A stretch of 64,000 bases of DNA from Strongylocentrotus purpuratus (taxonomy: Eukaryota > Echinodermata > Echinoidea > Camarodonta > Strongylocentrotidae), in the NCBI RefSeq assembly GCF_000002235.5, contig NW_022145615.1, positions 18,587,012 to 18,651,011 of the forward strand. Reading direction: 5' to 3'. Within the stretch, counting starts at the first letter, position 1. Every line of letters begins with the position of its first letter. This document shows, piece after piece, positions 40,105 through 53,300 of this stretch. The notes under the pieces were generated by a model. It did not search any database. It saw nothing but the letters and a program-made list of their open reading frames with translations, and was not told the DNA's origin. The position numbers were made by a program, and so were the translations under genes.

Positions 40105-40206
40105 ATGTCAAGCAAGAAGAAAGTGCAGCCTACACTCTCACGTTTTTTTACAACTAAATCTACCAAGAAAGTCGATGACACGTCAAAGTCGAATGGAGGA
40201 TCGGAT
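40105..40206 (+). CDS. MSH3: MSH3 exon 1: start and PIP box
   Basis: The ATG at 40105 encodes [15 protein letters not shown], with a basic start and a PCNA-binding box at residues 8-15. An upstream in-frame TAA (40090) supports this start. Donor gtaagt at 40207; phase 0. Confidence 0.94.
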
Positions 40207-41303
40207 GTAAGTATATTCTTTAAAAAAGACGGTGTTATGTTCATCTAATGAATGCTGTAAAGAGGGTATCTGACGTCCCGTAGCTGCCAGTTTTAGCTCA
40301 GCTTTAGACTCGGTCCCGGGTGTGACATTTTTTGTATGCTTTGCGGTAGGACGCGATGTGCATGTGCGTGTGAATGTAGATCTACTGATAGACCGAAAAC
40401 TTCAGTCTCTCTAATCGTCGGTTGTTCCACTGAGACTACGTCTGGCTCCACTAGACCTCCGATTATAGAGACTGAAGATTGTCCTATCGGGACTGTACGG
40501 AACCAATGGTTCGGTTCGGCAGGACCGCGATGAATGAGATATGCTACGAGATTTTCACTCTTTACATCCTCACACATGCTGCAATATAGCCAATATGACA
40601 ATAATTAGAGTCTAATTAAAAATAACATATAGACCTAGATCTATATAGCTTATTTGACTTACGATAGCTTGCTCATTTAGATCCTAAATTAATGATTAAT
40701 CCGAGAAAGTCTCGTCGTCAACATTATCCGTCTTGGTTTTAGTTGATGAATATTAATTTTTTCTTTTCGAACGTCCAATAGCTACCGTAGCTACATACGA
40801 GTCGGCCCGGCTTGACCAACGAACTCGCACGAAACGAGTGCTCTGATTGGCCATTGGCTATGTTTTGGTAGGTGGACCCGGAAATATATCGGCCGCCGGG
40901 TAATATTTCGAATGCATGAACGTACTGCTTCGCGGTTCTGAGGTACAAATTGGATAATTCATATAGGGGTCTAAGTAAGTCCGTAAATTATTTATTTAAT
41001 ATTGAGTTATCAAATTTTGATAACTGTAATTAGGACAAATGACATATCGAGCTAATTTACATCTGATTTAGAAATCAGGAAATTAGATCTAAATAAAAAA
41101 AATCGGGGGAGAAATGTCGGTAACGAAAAGCTGTTACGCTGTGGCTCTAATTTACCCCCACGGTACGAGATCTCTGGGTTGCCATCTGTATTGGGGAATG
41201 ACAACAAATGTCAGTTTTATTAAAGAAATGACCCAAATCAGATGGTTATTGCTGTCTAATCTACTGACAGCTACACTCTGGATGATGATGAATTGATGAT
41301 CAT

Positions 41304-41361
<58 letters not shown>

Positions 41362-44300
41362 ATTGATGGATGAGGACGATGATGATGATGTGACGATGAT
41401 GATGGTGATGGTGATGATGATAATGTGATGATGATGGTGATGATGGTAATGGTGATGATCATGATGATGAAATTGATCATGATGGTGATAATAATAAGGA
41501 TAATAAAAAAATGACAGCAACAAAAACAATAACAGCATTAATGAAGTTGAAGTTGAAGTTCCCTGATGACAGAACAATATGAAAATAATATTGATCTGCC
41601 ATCCGGGTGCTTTGCTAAAGATACTAAATACACTGATTTATTGTTCCACTTGGAAGCCTTAACATACAGATAATAATGAATGATATTGCCCAAATTATCA
41701 TAACTACTTATCCACATATGTGATATATTTCTAAATCTTATATAATATTGCTGTGTGATTTTGCCATTGTTATAATGTTGTATTGCTTTTGTATTTTGAT
41801 ATCTGTATTATAATTTGAAATATCTGATTACCTTGTAAACAGACAATATCAGCCTTGAGGCTTGAGATACATGTCATATTTTTTTTCTTCAATAAACCAT
41901 TTCAATTACAATTACAATGAACCCATTCATTATTTCTCCATTCATTTTTTTCAATCTACAGATCATTTCAACAGACTCTCTTGCTGGTAAGCGACCTCGT
42001 TCCATAGGGGAGGATGAGGACTTCCAGCAGAATTCACCCAAACAGCTGAAATTAGATGGCAAAGTTCTTCACGATTCAGGTAGAATTGATGCTTTACACA
42101 AATAAAAAAAAATTGCATACCTAATATTTTGGAGCAGCATTAGTCCAAAAGTCTTGTTTGATGTAGGTGAGGGTAGGGACAGTTTGATACAGTAGATGAT
42201 TATTTTATTTTAATTTCTTGTATTAGCAAGTTAGAAATACTGAGAATTAAAATCCGACACATAATTGATAGGTAAGGTATTAATCTATTGAAATCTATTA
42301 TAGATATTTTTGTTTCTATGTTTAATATAAAAAATGTTCATCCAACCTTGTTAGTCGTTATTTATTGAGATGTCTGAGATGCACTTGTCGGCACACTTGT
42401 AGAATGGACATTTGCCCATTGTAGTCCCTGTTTTCATGAGCTTTTTCAAAATCTTTTATCAACCTTGCAAACGGCCTGCCATCTAGTGCATTATACTGCA
42501 GAATGTTTCCACATGTAAACATGTTTCAACATAGCTAAGCTATGTGATTATGGTTATGAGATAAACAATTATTTCAAACTTAACTGATGTTTGTGATATA
42601 ATTTGCATTGTGCATTTTCCAGACAGCAGAGACATCCCTCCACTTTCAGCTGGTACTCTCCAGAAGCTCAATGCCTTTGCCCTTGCATCAAGCCATGCAG
42701 AGTCAGAGAGTAGACATGGGATGCATGGGGATACCAACAAACCCCCACTTTCACCTTCAAATATTTCGAGCCCTCTATGCCTTGCCGGAGAGACTGAAGG
42801 TCCACGCTCACCCGTGGGTCCAAAATCAGAAACTATTCAGAAAGAATCTAGGACATCAACTCCTGCAACTTCAATATCTAGTGATCCTAGGACTCCATCA
42901 AACGGTGCTCAGGTTACTCGGTGCAAAGGATCGCCAAAGTTAACAGCTCTCAAAAACAAGTTCTCTCGGCACTCAGGCAGTTCAACAATCTCGTCTCCAA
43001 GAGTGTCGTCAACAGGGTTCTCAGACAATGTCAGTGGAAAAACTTCAAGAGTAAAAAAGTCACAGTATACCCCTCTGGAGCAGCAGTTCATGAAGATCAA
43101 GGAGAGCTATACAGACACTGTCCTTCTTGTGGAATGTGGATACCGGTATCGCTTCTTTGGGGAAGATGCTGAGGTAATGCTTTTAATCTTCTGTCACGCA
43201 AGTGAAAAATTTATTACTGGTTTCACTAAGAGGCACAGGCATTTGTGACATTGGTTCTTGAAACCAGTGAATTTTTAAAAGTGCCCCCCCCCCCCCTTTA
43301 AAAAATTGATTCAGAACACTGATTATGATAACAGTACTATATCACAGAATTTTCAATCTTTTATCATTTTAGGATAAAAAAGAATATGACACATGCTGGC
43401 ATTGATAGATTGAAAATGGTGCAGTGATGACAATTCAATAGTTATATGGAATGTAGCTTGCCTGAATGTCATCTCATCAAAAGTTTCTGTTTCTTGCCCT
43501 GTTAAAGGAATAGTTGAGTGTTGGTCAATACTCACATTAGCGAACGAAACTATGATCTAAACATAAAAAACATACAATAAATGTCTAAGAATGCATCATT
43601 GAAGATATAAATCCGAAATATTACATTAGAGTGAATTTATATGCAAAAAACCTGTTCGACTGCAAATGATTTTATTTATCAAAAATTTTACTTTCGAGGC
43701 GTGTTCAGTGTAATTGTATAGCGCCACCTCTCGGTCAAGCGGCAGCACACCGTGAATTTTCGCCAAGACGACGATCGGATATGGGCGTGCAAGTAATATC
43801 CGAACCATGTCTATAGCGCGCTGACTGATTTATATTGTACACATTATGGTATGCGAGGCCTGCACATAATTGCATGGTCTGTGGTACTGGTAGCGCTATT
43901 GTTTTTGAGCGCGATATGCGAATACTGTATGTGTATGATGTAGTGCGAGTACGCTCGACCTAGTAGTAGTGTATGTGTATGTATTGTACGTCGTATGACC
44001 CAGTTGATTACTTCTACAGTGTAAAGAAAGTGGCTTACTCTATCTATCAACCAATATGTGAGACAACGCAAGGGCAATTTTGTATTTCGTTTGTAGGAAC
44101 AAAGCTGTGGAATGATCTCCCAGATGAAATTAGATTAAAAACATCGAGGTTATCTGTCCACCTACCTTCTATGTAAATGACGTGGGCCTTCGTTTTTCCT
44201 TTTATATTACTTGTCTTCCTTTTATAATATGTGAAGAGTTTCATTCCAAAAAGAGCCAAATCCACTTTGGGTACTTCTGAGTAAATTGCCTTTTTTATTT

Positions 44301-47300
44301 CTCCACTTTCCCTTTAGCCATGTATACCTTCATGTTGTTATATATGTTAAAGGTGTCACCCTGCATGGACCTGATTATCTGCCAATAATGATAAGAAAAA
44401 ATCTTCCCTTCGGCTTTTCTGATGTTTACTAAATTTTTTGATTTTTTATTTTCGTGGATTTAGCTCCTTTTGGAATGAAACATGTTATTGTACCTAAAAA
44501 ATAAAAAATAAATCATATTTTCTCAATAAAGTCACTGAAATTTTATTCAAATTTAGCAGCAAACCTTTCCTTTTAAATAATAATAGTGAAATCACACATA
44601 AATATAACCTTTCGAAAAGAAAGTAAACAACATTATTACAGTTTCATTCCAAAAGGAGCTAAATCCATTCAATTCCAAAAGAAGCTAAATCCATGTTTCA
44701 TTCAAAAAGGAATTACTAAATCCACATTTTTTTTTTGGCACATATCGCACGACAACCAAATGCCCTAAGATGTTGATACCCACTTTGATAGAAAAATAAG
44801 GTTTTACAAAATGGAAAAATACTAGAAGAGAAAAGGTAAGAAAGAGTAAAGACGGATTGAGGACGGTAAACCCCAAACAAGAGACTCAAAAGATCTACCC
44901 CAGAATCCTCTCACCGGCACCAGAGTTGCCTAGGCCAATGATGGCCGAGAAGATTGCGCAATGTACCGCGCCGGTCTGGCAGGAAGGTGCCAATTGCGGT
45001 GAGGGGTTTTCATGGACCAGTAGATCTGAGATTATATTATCCAAAAAAAAAGAGATGAATATGAATTGACAAATAGTACCAAAAATAGAAGAAAAAAAAG
45101 AAATAAAGTGAAAGGCGTAAATATTCTAAAAAAGAATGAAACGCCGATAATACCAAACAACAACAACAACACAAAATCTAAAAATTTGATAGAAATCAGA
45201 AATAACTGGTGGATTTTTTGTCTTATCATATGTTATAGGTCCAGAGCGACACCTTTAACATATATAACATGAAGGTACATGGCTAAAGGGAAATTGGAGA
45301 AATAAAAAGAAATAAATTTAAAAAATATTAAAAATTGTTGTATCAGTATACTATAATGAATAACAGTAGTGAATTATAGTGAATTAATTTAACATCTTAC
45401 TTGATTCATACTTGTCCATAATGCAGTGTTTTTCATTATTCTTATTTTGGTACTGCATGCAATTGTAAAGTTTAAAAAAAAAAGTGATTGTAACTTCTTG
45501 TAAATAAGTTGTGTTCTACAGTGCCTGTGTATTGCATGACCTACGTCAGTACGTGATAACTTGTAAATGTGTAAAGACATAAGATTTTAATATAATTATA
45601 GTAATGCTAAAATGAAGATACATAACATATTTTTATGGTGTACATTGAAAGCTTTATTCGGCCATAACTAACAGTTAAATTTACACAACATTATTGAGAT
45701 GAATACAAATTATAATTGCTGTACTGAAGGCAATATTTAAACGTGATGTTGATTTCAACCATTGCATACAAACAGATCATGTGTATTAAAAAAGGCACAT
45801 TTTTATTTAGCATCTATCGCTATGACAACTTTAACCGTCGTCATTAAGAAGGAGCAATATACTTTATTTGTATACCACCATGTCTTGTTACTTATTAGTT
45901 ACTGCTTATTTATATACATCTTATCTTGTGTCTTTCATAAAAACTTGACATACTCTATAGGCAATGTGTAGATAAGTTTACCAAAGAAAAGTATCTATAA
46001 CAGTAATGTTTCTACGCGCTTGACAAATATACTATTACCCAGGTCATTTGATTCAGTGCTTGCCCGCACTCAATGTTTTGACTAGTACGTGATCATACAA
46101 ATTTTGCCGAGAAACTGCCTACTAATTGGTATATTTGGTAAATTATTATATCTATTTGGACTTGATAGATATAACGCATGTGTCGCGCACTTGTGCGTAG
46201 TCCCATATACATCTTTCTGTGTACAGTGCTTGTAACTTTACCAAGACTGGGCCAATTTTTTTATCATTTCGATGATTCTAGAACCTTGCAGTACACACCA
46301 AGACTTATATGCTAGATGATCAACCTTTTCTGATCGATTCCACAACAATCCTTTCACAATGCAGTCGCATGACCATAACTGGTTTTATCTTTTAAGTTTC
46401 ACATCTTACTTTATATATAAATGCTTTAAAAATTGTCTGAGTGATTCTTTTCCTTAATGTGTACGAGTATACATGTATACATACTCTATATCGATCTCAA
46501 ATCCTGAATCATATCAGTTTCAGCACAAAATTAAGTATAGTTAGGTACATATATGTCTTTCATCTTCCCTAATGCTCGACTATGAATATCACCTCAAGTG
46601 ATTAACATCCAACATAAGGTTTTTCAAAAAAATAGCACAGACATTTCAAAACTGGTCATGTCCTATACGCACACAAAAGACAATTCTGCGTTGTGTGTAC
46701 CGAGTTTCATATGAATCGATCAAACTACTTCCAATAGTTTGCTCACATACTTATTTTACACACTGCACATGCATTGAGTTTTATACTGTTATTATAATGC
46801 CTCATCAAAGATACCAAAACTATAAAATTGCTAAAACTTGGAAAGAATATGCTCCACAAGATTATTAAAACAAAATTGTATTCTTTGTGCAAAGCTTGGT
46901 TACCATGGAGGTACCTTAACAGACAGACACAACAAATGTGTCTTGCACACCCTCGGGTCAATCGGTATACCAAGTTTTATTACAATTTGCAAAAAAATTG
47001 GAAAATATTTGACCCAGTTTTTTACAATAGACCAACAGAAAGACTCGCCTGCCCAACTGTATCCTTATTCCTTTATACACCCTTTCAAACTACAAAGTAG
47101 TTACAGGCAGCATATCTCTTGATGGTATAACCTTGAACCGCAATACTTTGGCGTTGAGCTGATTCACGTTCATTGATTCAAATGATGCATGAAACCAACT
47201 GTTTTGCTGTCTTGTGATCATTTCTCTTTTTCGCTTGCATTATTTTAGTCACATTGATTGCATTAAACAAAAAATGAAGACTATTTACAATAAGATATTC

Positions 47301-50300
47301 TACAAATCTTTCTTCTGTCCATGTTGATTTTCAACAGGTTCCGAAGTATAGTCTTTTTCATGATCGACTGTCACCTCAGTTACATGCACAGTCACTAAAA
47401 CCAAACACATTGTTGACTCATGGTTTGACCTCTTGGCTGTAAATTTTATAATTACTACCGTAACTTCTTCAAGGAATATAGGTTGCCAAATAGATACAAA
47501 TTGAAATATCCACCATTTCCACATGAGCAAGCACTGATTTTATCACAAATTATGAATTGTATAAATCACATAGAGCTTTTATACACTGATGTCACAATTT
47601 GTCTTTTATATTCCTACATTTCTTCCATTTGTAAACTTGCCAACCTCTTATTGTAATACAATATACAAGTGCCAAGCATGGTGGCTAATCTAGCAACAAT
47701 AACAATTTATTTCTGGTACATGTATATCATGTGTTATGTGATTTTTTTTCTCCAGATAACCACATCCCCATGATCCCCAGGGACACTCTAGTATCAAGTT
47801 TGGTGGTATTTTGTCAAAGGGTCTCTGACATATCAAGAATACATGCTCGTAATGCTAAGCCATGCAATCTTTCACCTCCGGACCACAAAATCATTAGCAA
47901 CCAAATGAGTCCAAAATGTTAAGTTCCAACCAATCCTCAAGATAGCCTAAAAACATGCCACATGGACAAATTAAATCGAGGCGATTAAGAGTCTTGCATG
48001 CAATCATGCAACAATGAACCTCATTTGACCTTTGACCTACTTATGTGACCTTCAACTCCAGAATATCATGGAGGCCAATAAAGGGCATCTACCAATCAAG
48101 TATGGTTACAAACAGATGCAGGGTTGGAAAGTTAGCAACCCTAATTGATTTTTGCAGGTAAGATTTCACATTAGACTTCATTCAAATTTGTGTACAGTCA
48201 CGGAGGATGGACGGAAGGACGCCATTTGGATCCCTTAGTCTCTGCTCGAAAAAAAGCAGTTCTCAAGTCAGACAATCCCAAATGTTCACTACAGAGGATT
48301 ACATGGATTTCTCTAATCGGCCTAGTCTCCTGGCTAGGATCACATCAACTTGTGGTGGAGGAAATGGTGCAAGCCGGGGCCTTGTGTGTCTAGGGTCATC
48401 AGGGAGCAGAACAGCCTTCGAGAACAGTGGTCCTTGGTCCTGTTCTCTGCGTTCCAGTATCGCACCGATGAGTCCTTGTACATACATGTAGGGGTAGGTC
48501 TTGGGGACCTTCTCCTTCCGGGCCACGTAGTTGTTGGCACGCTTTGACCATACTGCAACATATCTGTATCATAAAATAAAAGAACATGCAAAATGTAACA
48601 AGTTGCATAATATGCACACTCATTCTTGTCAATTGGAAATGATTCATATCTCTTAAAGATAAACTTGAGTTCTGGTAAAAAAAGAAAATGAATTCTCACA
48701 GAATCTAACGAAACTTACACTGAATGTTCAAGATTACAAATAAATGTCATGTGCCAAACAATTTTGGAAGAAAATGTATACTGGCTGAGTAATGAGCATA
48801 GAAAGATAAGGAAATCAGGGTAGTACTAGCCCCGACAGGCCGACACCATGTGTGTTGTCCCATATACATCTTTCTGTGTAAGTGATTGTTACTTTACCAA
48901 AACTCTGCCAAATTTATGATGATTTTGATGACTCCAGAACCTTGCATTACACACCAAGTATATTATTACACTGAATCCAAGTCCGCATTTAGGGTCCAAA
49001 ATCATCAGCATGATTGACAAACCATCAGCTTACAGTCCGTCATCTACATAATTTAGATGTGCGTCGTGTACAGGGACAACTTCTTTAGATGACGTCATAT
49101 TTTGGCGATTTAAAAGGGGCGTTCCCAGGAAGGACAATTAGATATTTAATAATTTCCCCAAAATTGATAAATTTCATGGGAAAGAACGGCCAATTCGGAT
49201 TGCCTTGTCCAACTACACAGGGAAAACAAAAAATCATGTTTTTTTTTTTTACTCCACCCACTTTGGATTGCCTTGTCCATCTAAAAAAAAATGTACAAAT
49301 AAAAATAGGAAAAACAAGAAAGAAAAGAAAACCTTTTTTTCTTTCTTTCTAATTTCCACTCACTTTGTATTGCCTTGTTCATCAATCTGGTCGGGCCTGT
49401 CCTTGTGTGCCATGTAGTCGATGACCGCAAGCAAATTCCTTGCCCGGTTTGCTGGGTAGCTGGATGGATAAGACAAACAATTGGTATTACCACTACCATG
49501 ATGAATGAATAGTAAATGCTTTAGACAAATCTCAGACTCATTGGCCCGTAGTCACAAAGGAGGTTTGTAGGAGGTTTGTACAAACCATGGTTTGACGATG
49601 GTTTACATCTATGGAATGCTGCTCGCATACCGTAAATTGTAAATTAACATTGTTAACAAGTATGGAGTTTACATTCCTTCTCCATCAGTTTACAAATGGC
49701 ATTCCATAGATGTAAACCTTGGCCAAACCATGGTTTGTACAAACCTCCTTTGTGAATACGAGCCATTCACTTCAGTTCTGGATTTGTGTTGTAAATTATT
49801 GACTCTTAATTAAAGGTAGTTACATTTCCCTGCTACAACCACTCCAACTTGACTTAACATCAGGTACCGACACAAGTACGATACAAAGTCTGCTGTTTCA
49901 AGACTCTGCATGCATCCAAAAGTGATTTCAGCATTTATATAGATGTCATTCATAATTTCTCATTAACTTTGCTATTTGCTTCAAAATATGATATTGTAAC
50001 TGTAACCGTACTGTAATAATATGTTTCAACTTTTCCACAATCTTACTTCAAACATACAAAATGATACTAAAAATACTTACTCAAAGGAATACCGCTTGGA
50101 AGCATACATCAGTATATGGTTGTGGAAACACTCGAGCATGCTGGTGTGCCTAAGGAATTATGAAAAAAAAAAAAAACTGATATAAATGATAGGGCATTTC
50201 ATTATTTTCATACCACAAAATCAATATTGAAAATCCCATGTCATACACTTGAGCAAATAAGATGCATTATCTTGACCTGCTGATATGTCCCAATTTTATA

Positions 50301-53300
50301 GGTCATAACCGAAAAAGAGCTCAATCTTGCAAACATGTACGTAATGAACGCATTCTCATTAAATTCCTCTCAATTTACAGAGCCTTTTGTACATGTATAC
50401 AGAATCCTACCTGAAGCGAGCAAATCAGCAGAGTAGGCCAAGTTCTCCATGAATTTGCGGTCAAAGGTGACTTGTACTATTCACCTGCTAATTCCCCTAC
50501 TGCTGCTTGGAATTTCTTCGCTGGGGATGGATTGTGTTGTCTGTTCTTCATATCTGTAAAAAGTGAAGAAACAAAAGTCATTAACAAAGTAAAAAACATT
50601 CAGATTTTAAATCACCAAAAGAAATTATTTTGAAGATGGCATTCTCTAATAATTATCACAGCTAGCCAGATTTGGAATTTGCATGACTAATAACTGATGC
50701 ATTGGTTCTCTGTCATGTATGTGAAGTTGAGACACTCTTTGGTAGAGATAAATATAGATGAGACAGTCACATCTCAAGCAAGCTATAGTATAACCTTGTC
50801 GACTTTTAAAAAGAGCAGGATGTTTACCCGGTTGACTAGCCCTGCACGTCATCATTACAAAGAAAACTGCAGTTGTAACGAGGGACATTAAAGGTAGGGT
50901 CTATTACAAAGTTTTGGGAAATTTTGAAAATTGGGTGGATAGTGATTCTTTACAATTTTGATATATTTGGATGCCCCTGTGAAAGTATTATAAGCACTAG
51001 AAAATTTAGCTCCTAAAACACTTCTGCTTTCGAAAAAATTGAATATAAAAATTTACCGGTGCTCCCGGTAAATTTTGATAAATTTAAAATAGCGCCTACG
51101 GTCGTACAACGGTAGCTGCTACCATAAAAATCCCGGAATATGTAGTTGTGATATATAATTTCAAAAAGGTAATAGCCAATCGGTCAATTGTAGCTTGTTG
51201 TATAGCTGAATTAATATATTGACCTTGAGAGAGAGTTATAGTATACCCCATAAAGAGATTATTATTTACAATTTCATCACTTTAGACTCGATTTCAACGC
51301 GACAACGTTCACTGAATATTGTAGGATCGCATATGCTTCCAATATTTTCATTTGAACCAAATTCATCCGGAGGTCTAGTGGAGCCAGACGTAGTCTCAGT
51401 GGAACAACCGACGATATAGAGACTGAAGCTTTCGGTCTACTGTAGACCTAGGCTAGACTATCAATATCATATGATTCATGAAATCTGAATTAAAAATCCA
51501 AGGCAAGAGATAACAAAACGTAATTTCTTAAATTTGCCGATTCCATGCATCTAGTCTCTAGACTAGATCAAATTAAAACGGTAGGCCTACCCAATGCAGT
51601 GGGGCGTATATCATTTCAACTTACCTCTCAGTGAGCTGGCATGTCTATTGCATCCTCTAGACTCGGCAACGAGAAGGCCGCCTGCAGCTCGCGAAGTTTC
51701 TCCGCCGTACCCTGGCCTTGTTCACAGCCACTCCCGCGCCTCCTCTGGGCCGGATGGTCGAGCTGCCATTGCTTGTTTCTCTCCTTCCTCTTACCGTCTT
51801 ACTTAGTCTTATTCCGATTTAGCGTAGCCTTAGCCTTGTCCTTAGGCTTAGCACTAGCTGAGTCCGAGTCGGCCATCGTCCGTGACCTCGAGCTCCTTTT
51901 CCAATCTCGATCTCGTTATCGTATTTCAATCAAAGCTTGTCTGTAGCTGTCTAACGTTCGATCGGCGCCGGTGATAATCTGATATGAGCTGTGTGTGTTA
52001 TACTTTACGTGAAAGCAGCGTATTGGAATTGATCAGCTGTACTGTATTACTAGCGCGCGGTCGGATACCCGCCTGCTAGCTACCTGTAGTACTGTACGTA
52101 CCACCAACGAACTCAAACACTCGTTGTAAATACGCTGGTTGTTAAATGACATAGAGGGAGCTAAACACGTAAATTCAAAAAATAAACCGTCGAAAGTCAA
52201 AAGTGATGTCCGGACGTCAAACACTTTTATATAATGTTTTGAAAGCAAATTGCACAACAATTAGAGCATTTGATTTGGAATTATTATCATCTCCCATGTT
52301 TTTTTCGATGATCTTTCATATGGTACTGAAATAAACCAAATTTGTTTTGGAGGGGCACTTTGGAAATTACCAATACTCAACTATACCTTTAAGCTTTTAA
52401 AAACCATGTGTGATGAACACAACATTTTAAATGGTTGCTAGTCTGAGTACTATACTGTCAGTATAGTCATCACTAACACAATATATTGAATATGATTCAG
52501 AGTCATTTCTACCTTCCTTTGATGTTTTTGTGAAATGCCTCTTTAGATCGCATCCAGAGATCTCAACATCTTTTGTCATCTGGACCACAACTTCATGACA
52601 GCCAGCATACCAACGCATCGTCTCTTTGTGCACGTCCGTCGCTTGGTTGCCAAGGGACACAAGGTGGGCGTGGTCAAACAGATGGAGACTGCTGCTCTCA
52701 AGGCTGCCGGTGACAACAAGGGTCAGCCCTTCGAGAGAAAGCTGACCGCTCTGTACACCAAGTCAACATTGATTGGTGAAGATATCCCTTTTACATTCCG
52801 TCCAGCTACTGGTCACATGGCTTTCTTGTATGGACAGGAGAAAATTGAACCCATTGCCTTCATAAAGCAGAAGTCTATAGGTCAAAAACACAGAAATATT
52901 GACCAAAGAACTAAAAATCTAGAGTTCAATTGTCTCTGTTTACAAAGATATACATTAGATAACACTATAGTCTCATTGAATATCTTCTTTTTTCTGTTGA
53001 TTTAACTTAGGTGTTCATTGCAACCGCATCACTTGGAGATGAATACATTTGAAAGATACTTTTTGTCATGAGACAATTCAGTGTTTTGAGGTGCCTATGG
53101 CGATTGGTGAACTTGTCAGTTAAATTCTGGTGCGGGATACTTTTACAGGTTGTAGGTCATTGTGTTAACCCTATTTTAACTGGGCTATTTCAGACCAGGT
53201 TTTTACTGGGGGGGGGGGTCAATTTGACCCCCCCCTAAGATCTCGGCCGTTTCACCGCCGATCGCCGCGAAAATTTGCATGCATGTCAAGTGAAGTGTAT

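Larger units (their letters stand above)
48299..51876 (-). pseudogene. Minus-strand gene of a multi-copy transposase-like family, apparently decayed at its 5' part
   Basis: Three downstream exons (50081-50149, 49364-49459, 48299-48564) join in perfect phase with consensus splice sites and encode [19 protein letters not shown], then [18 protein letters not shown], then [18 protein letters not shown] and KTYPYMYVQ. This pattern is familiar from uncharacterised multi-copy proteins of fish and marine invertebrates. HTSxLExFH resembles the region of the third catalytic acid in DDE transposases. An upstream exon candidate (50411-50553) changes frame internally and does not join in phase. A GC-rich 5' block (51636-51876) has an in-frame stop. 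The gene therefore looks broken, though RNA could show otherwise. It lies inside MSH3 intron 3 in opposite orientation. Confidence 0.6.
43502..52392 (-). mobile_element. Candidate large TTAA-flanked DNA transposon (Kolobok-like) filling MSH3 intron 3
   Basis: Left end TTAAAGGAATAGTTGAGTGT (43502) and the reverse complement of the right end, TTAAAGGTATAGTTGAGTAT (52392), agree at 22 of 24 bases read, face inwards and are TTAA-anchored. No matching inverted partner is visible near either end, which argues against two complete small MITEs. Inside is a minus-strand gene with a transposase-like C-terminus. TTAA target sites and 5'-RR termini are known for the Kolobok superfamily. At least three smaller elements are nested inside. 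The boundaries and the single-element reading are inference. Confidence 0.45.

Noticed and set aside
40795-40945. Alternative MSH3 promoter in intron 1 (paired CCAAT boxes)
   Set aside because: Two CCAAT-like motifs in a GC-richer patch are too weak on their own; no downstream first exon could be identified.
41152-41577. 141-codon minus-strand open frame rich in His, Ile and Ser
   Set aside because: It is the translation of a (GATGAT)n microsatellite; no conserved sequence.
52595-53005. Open frame extending MSH3 exon 4 past 52781 to a stop at about 53005
   Set aside because: Homology to MSH3 stops sharply at STLIGE; the extra residues have no family match and the exon 5 sequence would be lost. 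The AT-AC junction explains the data better.
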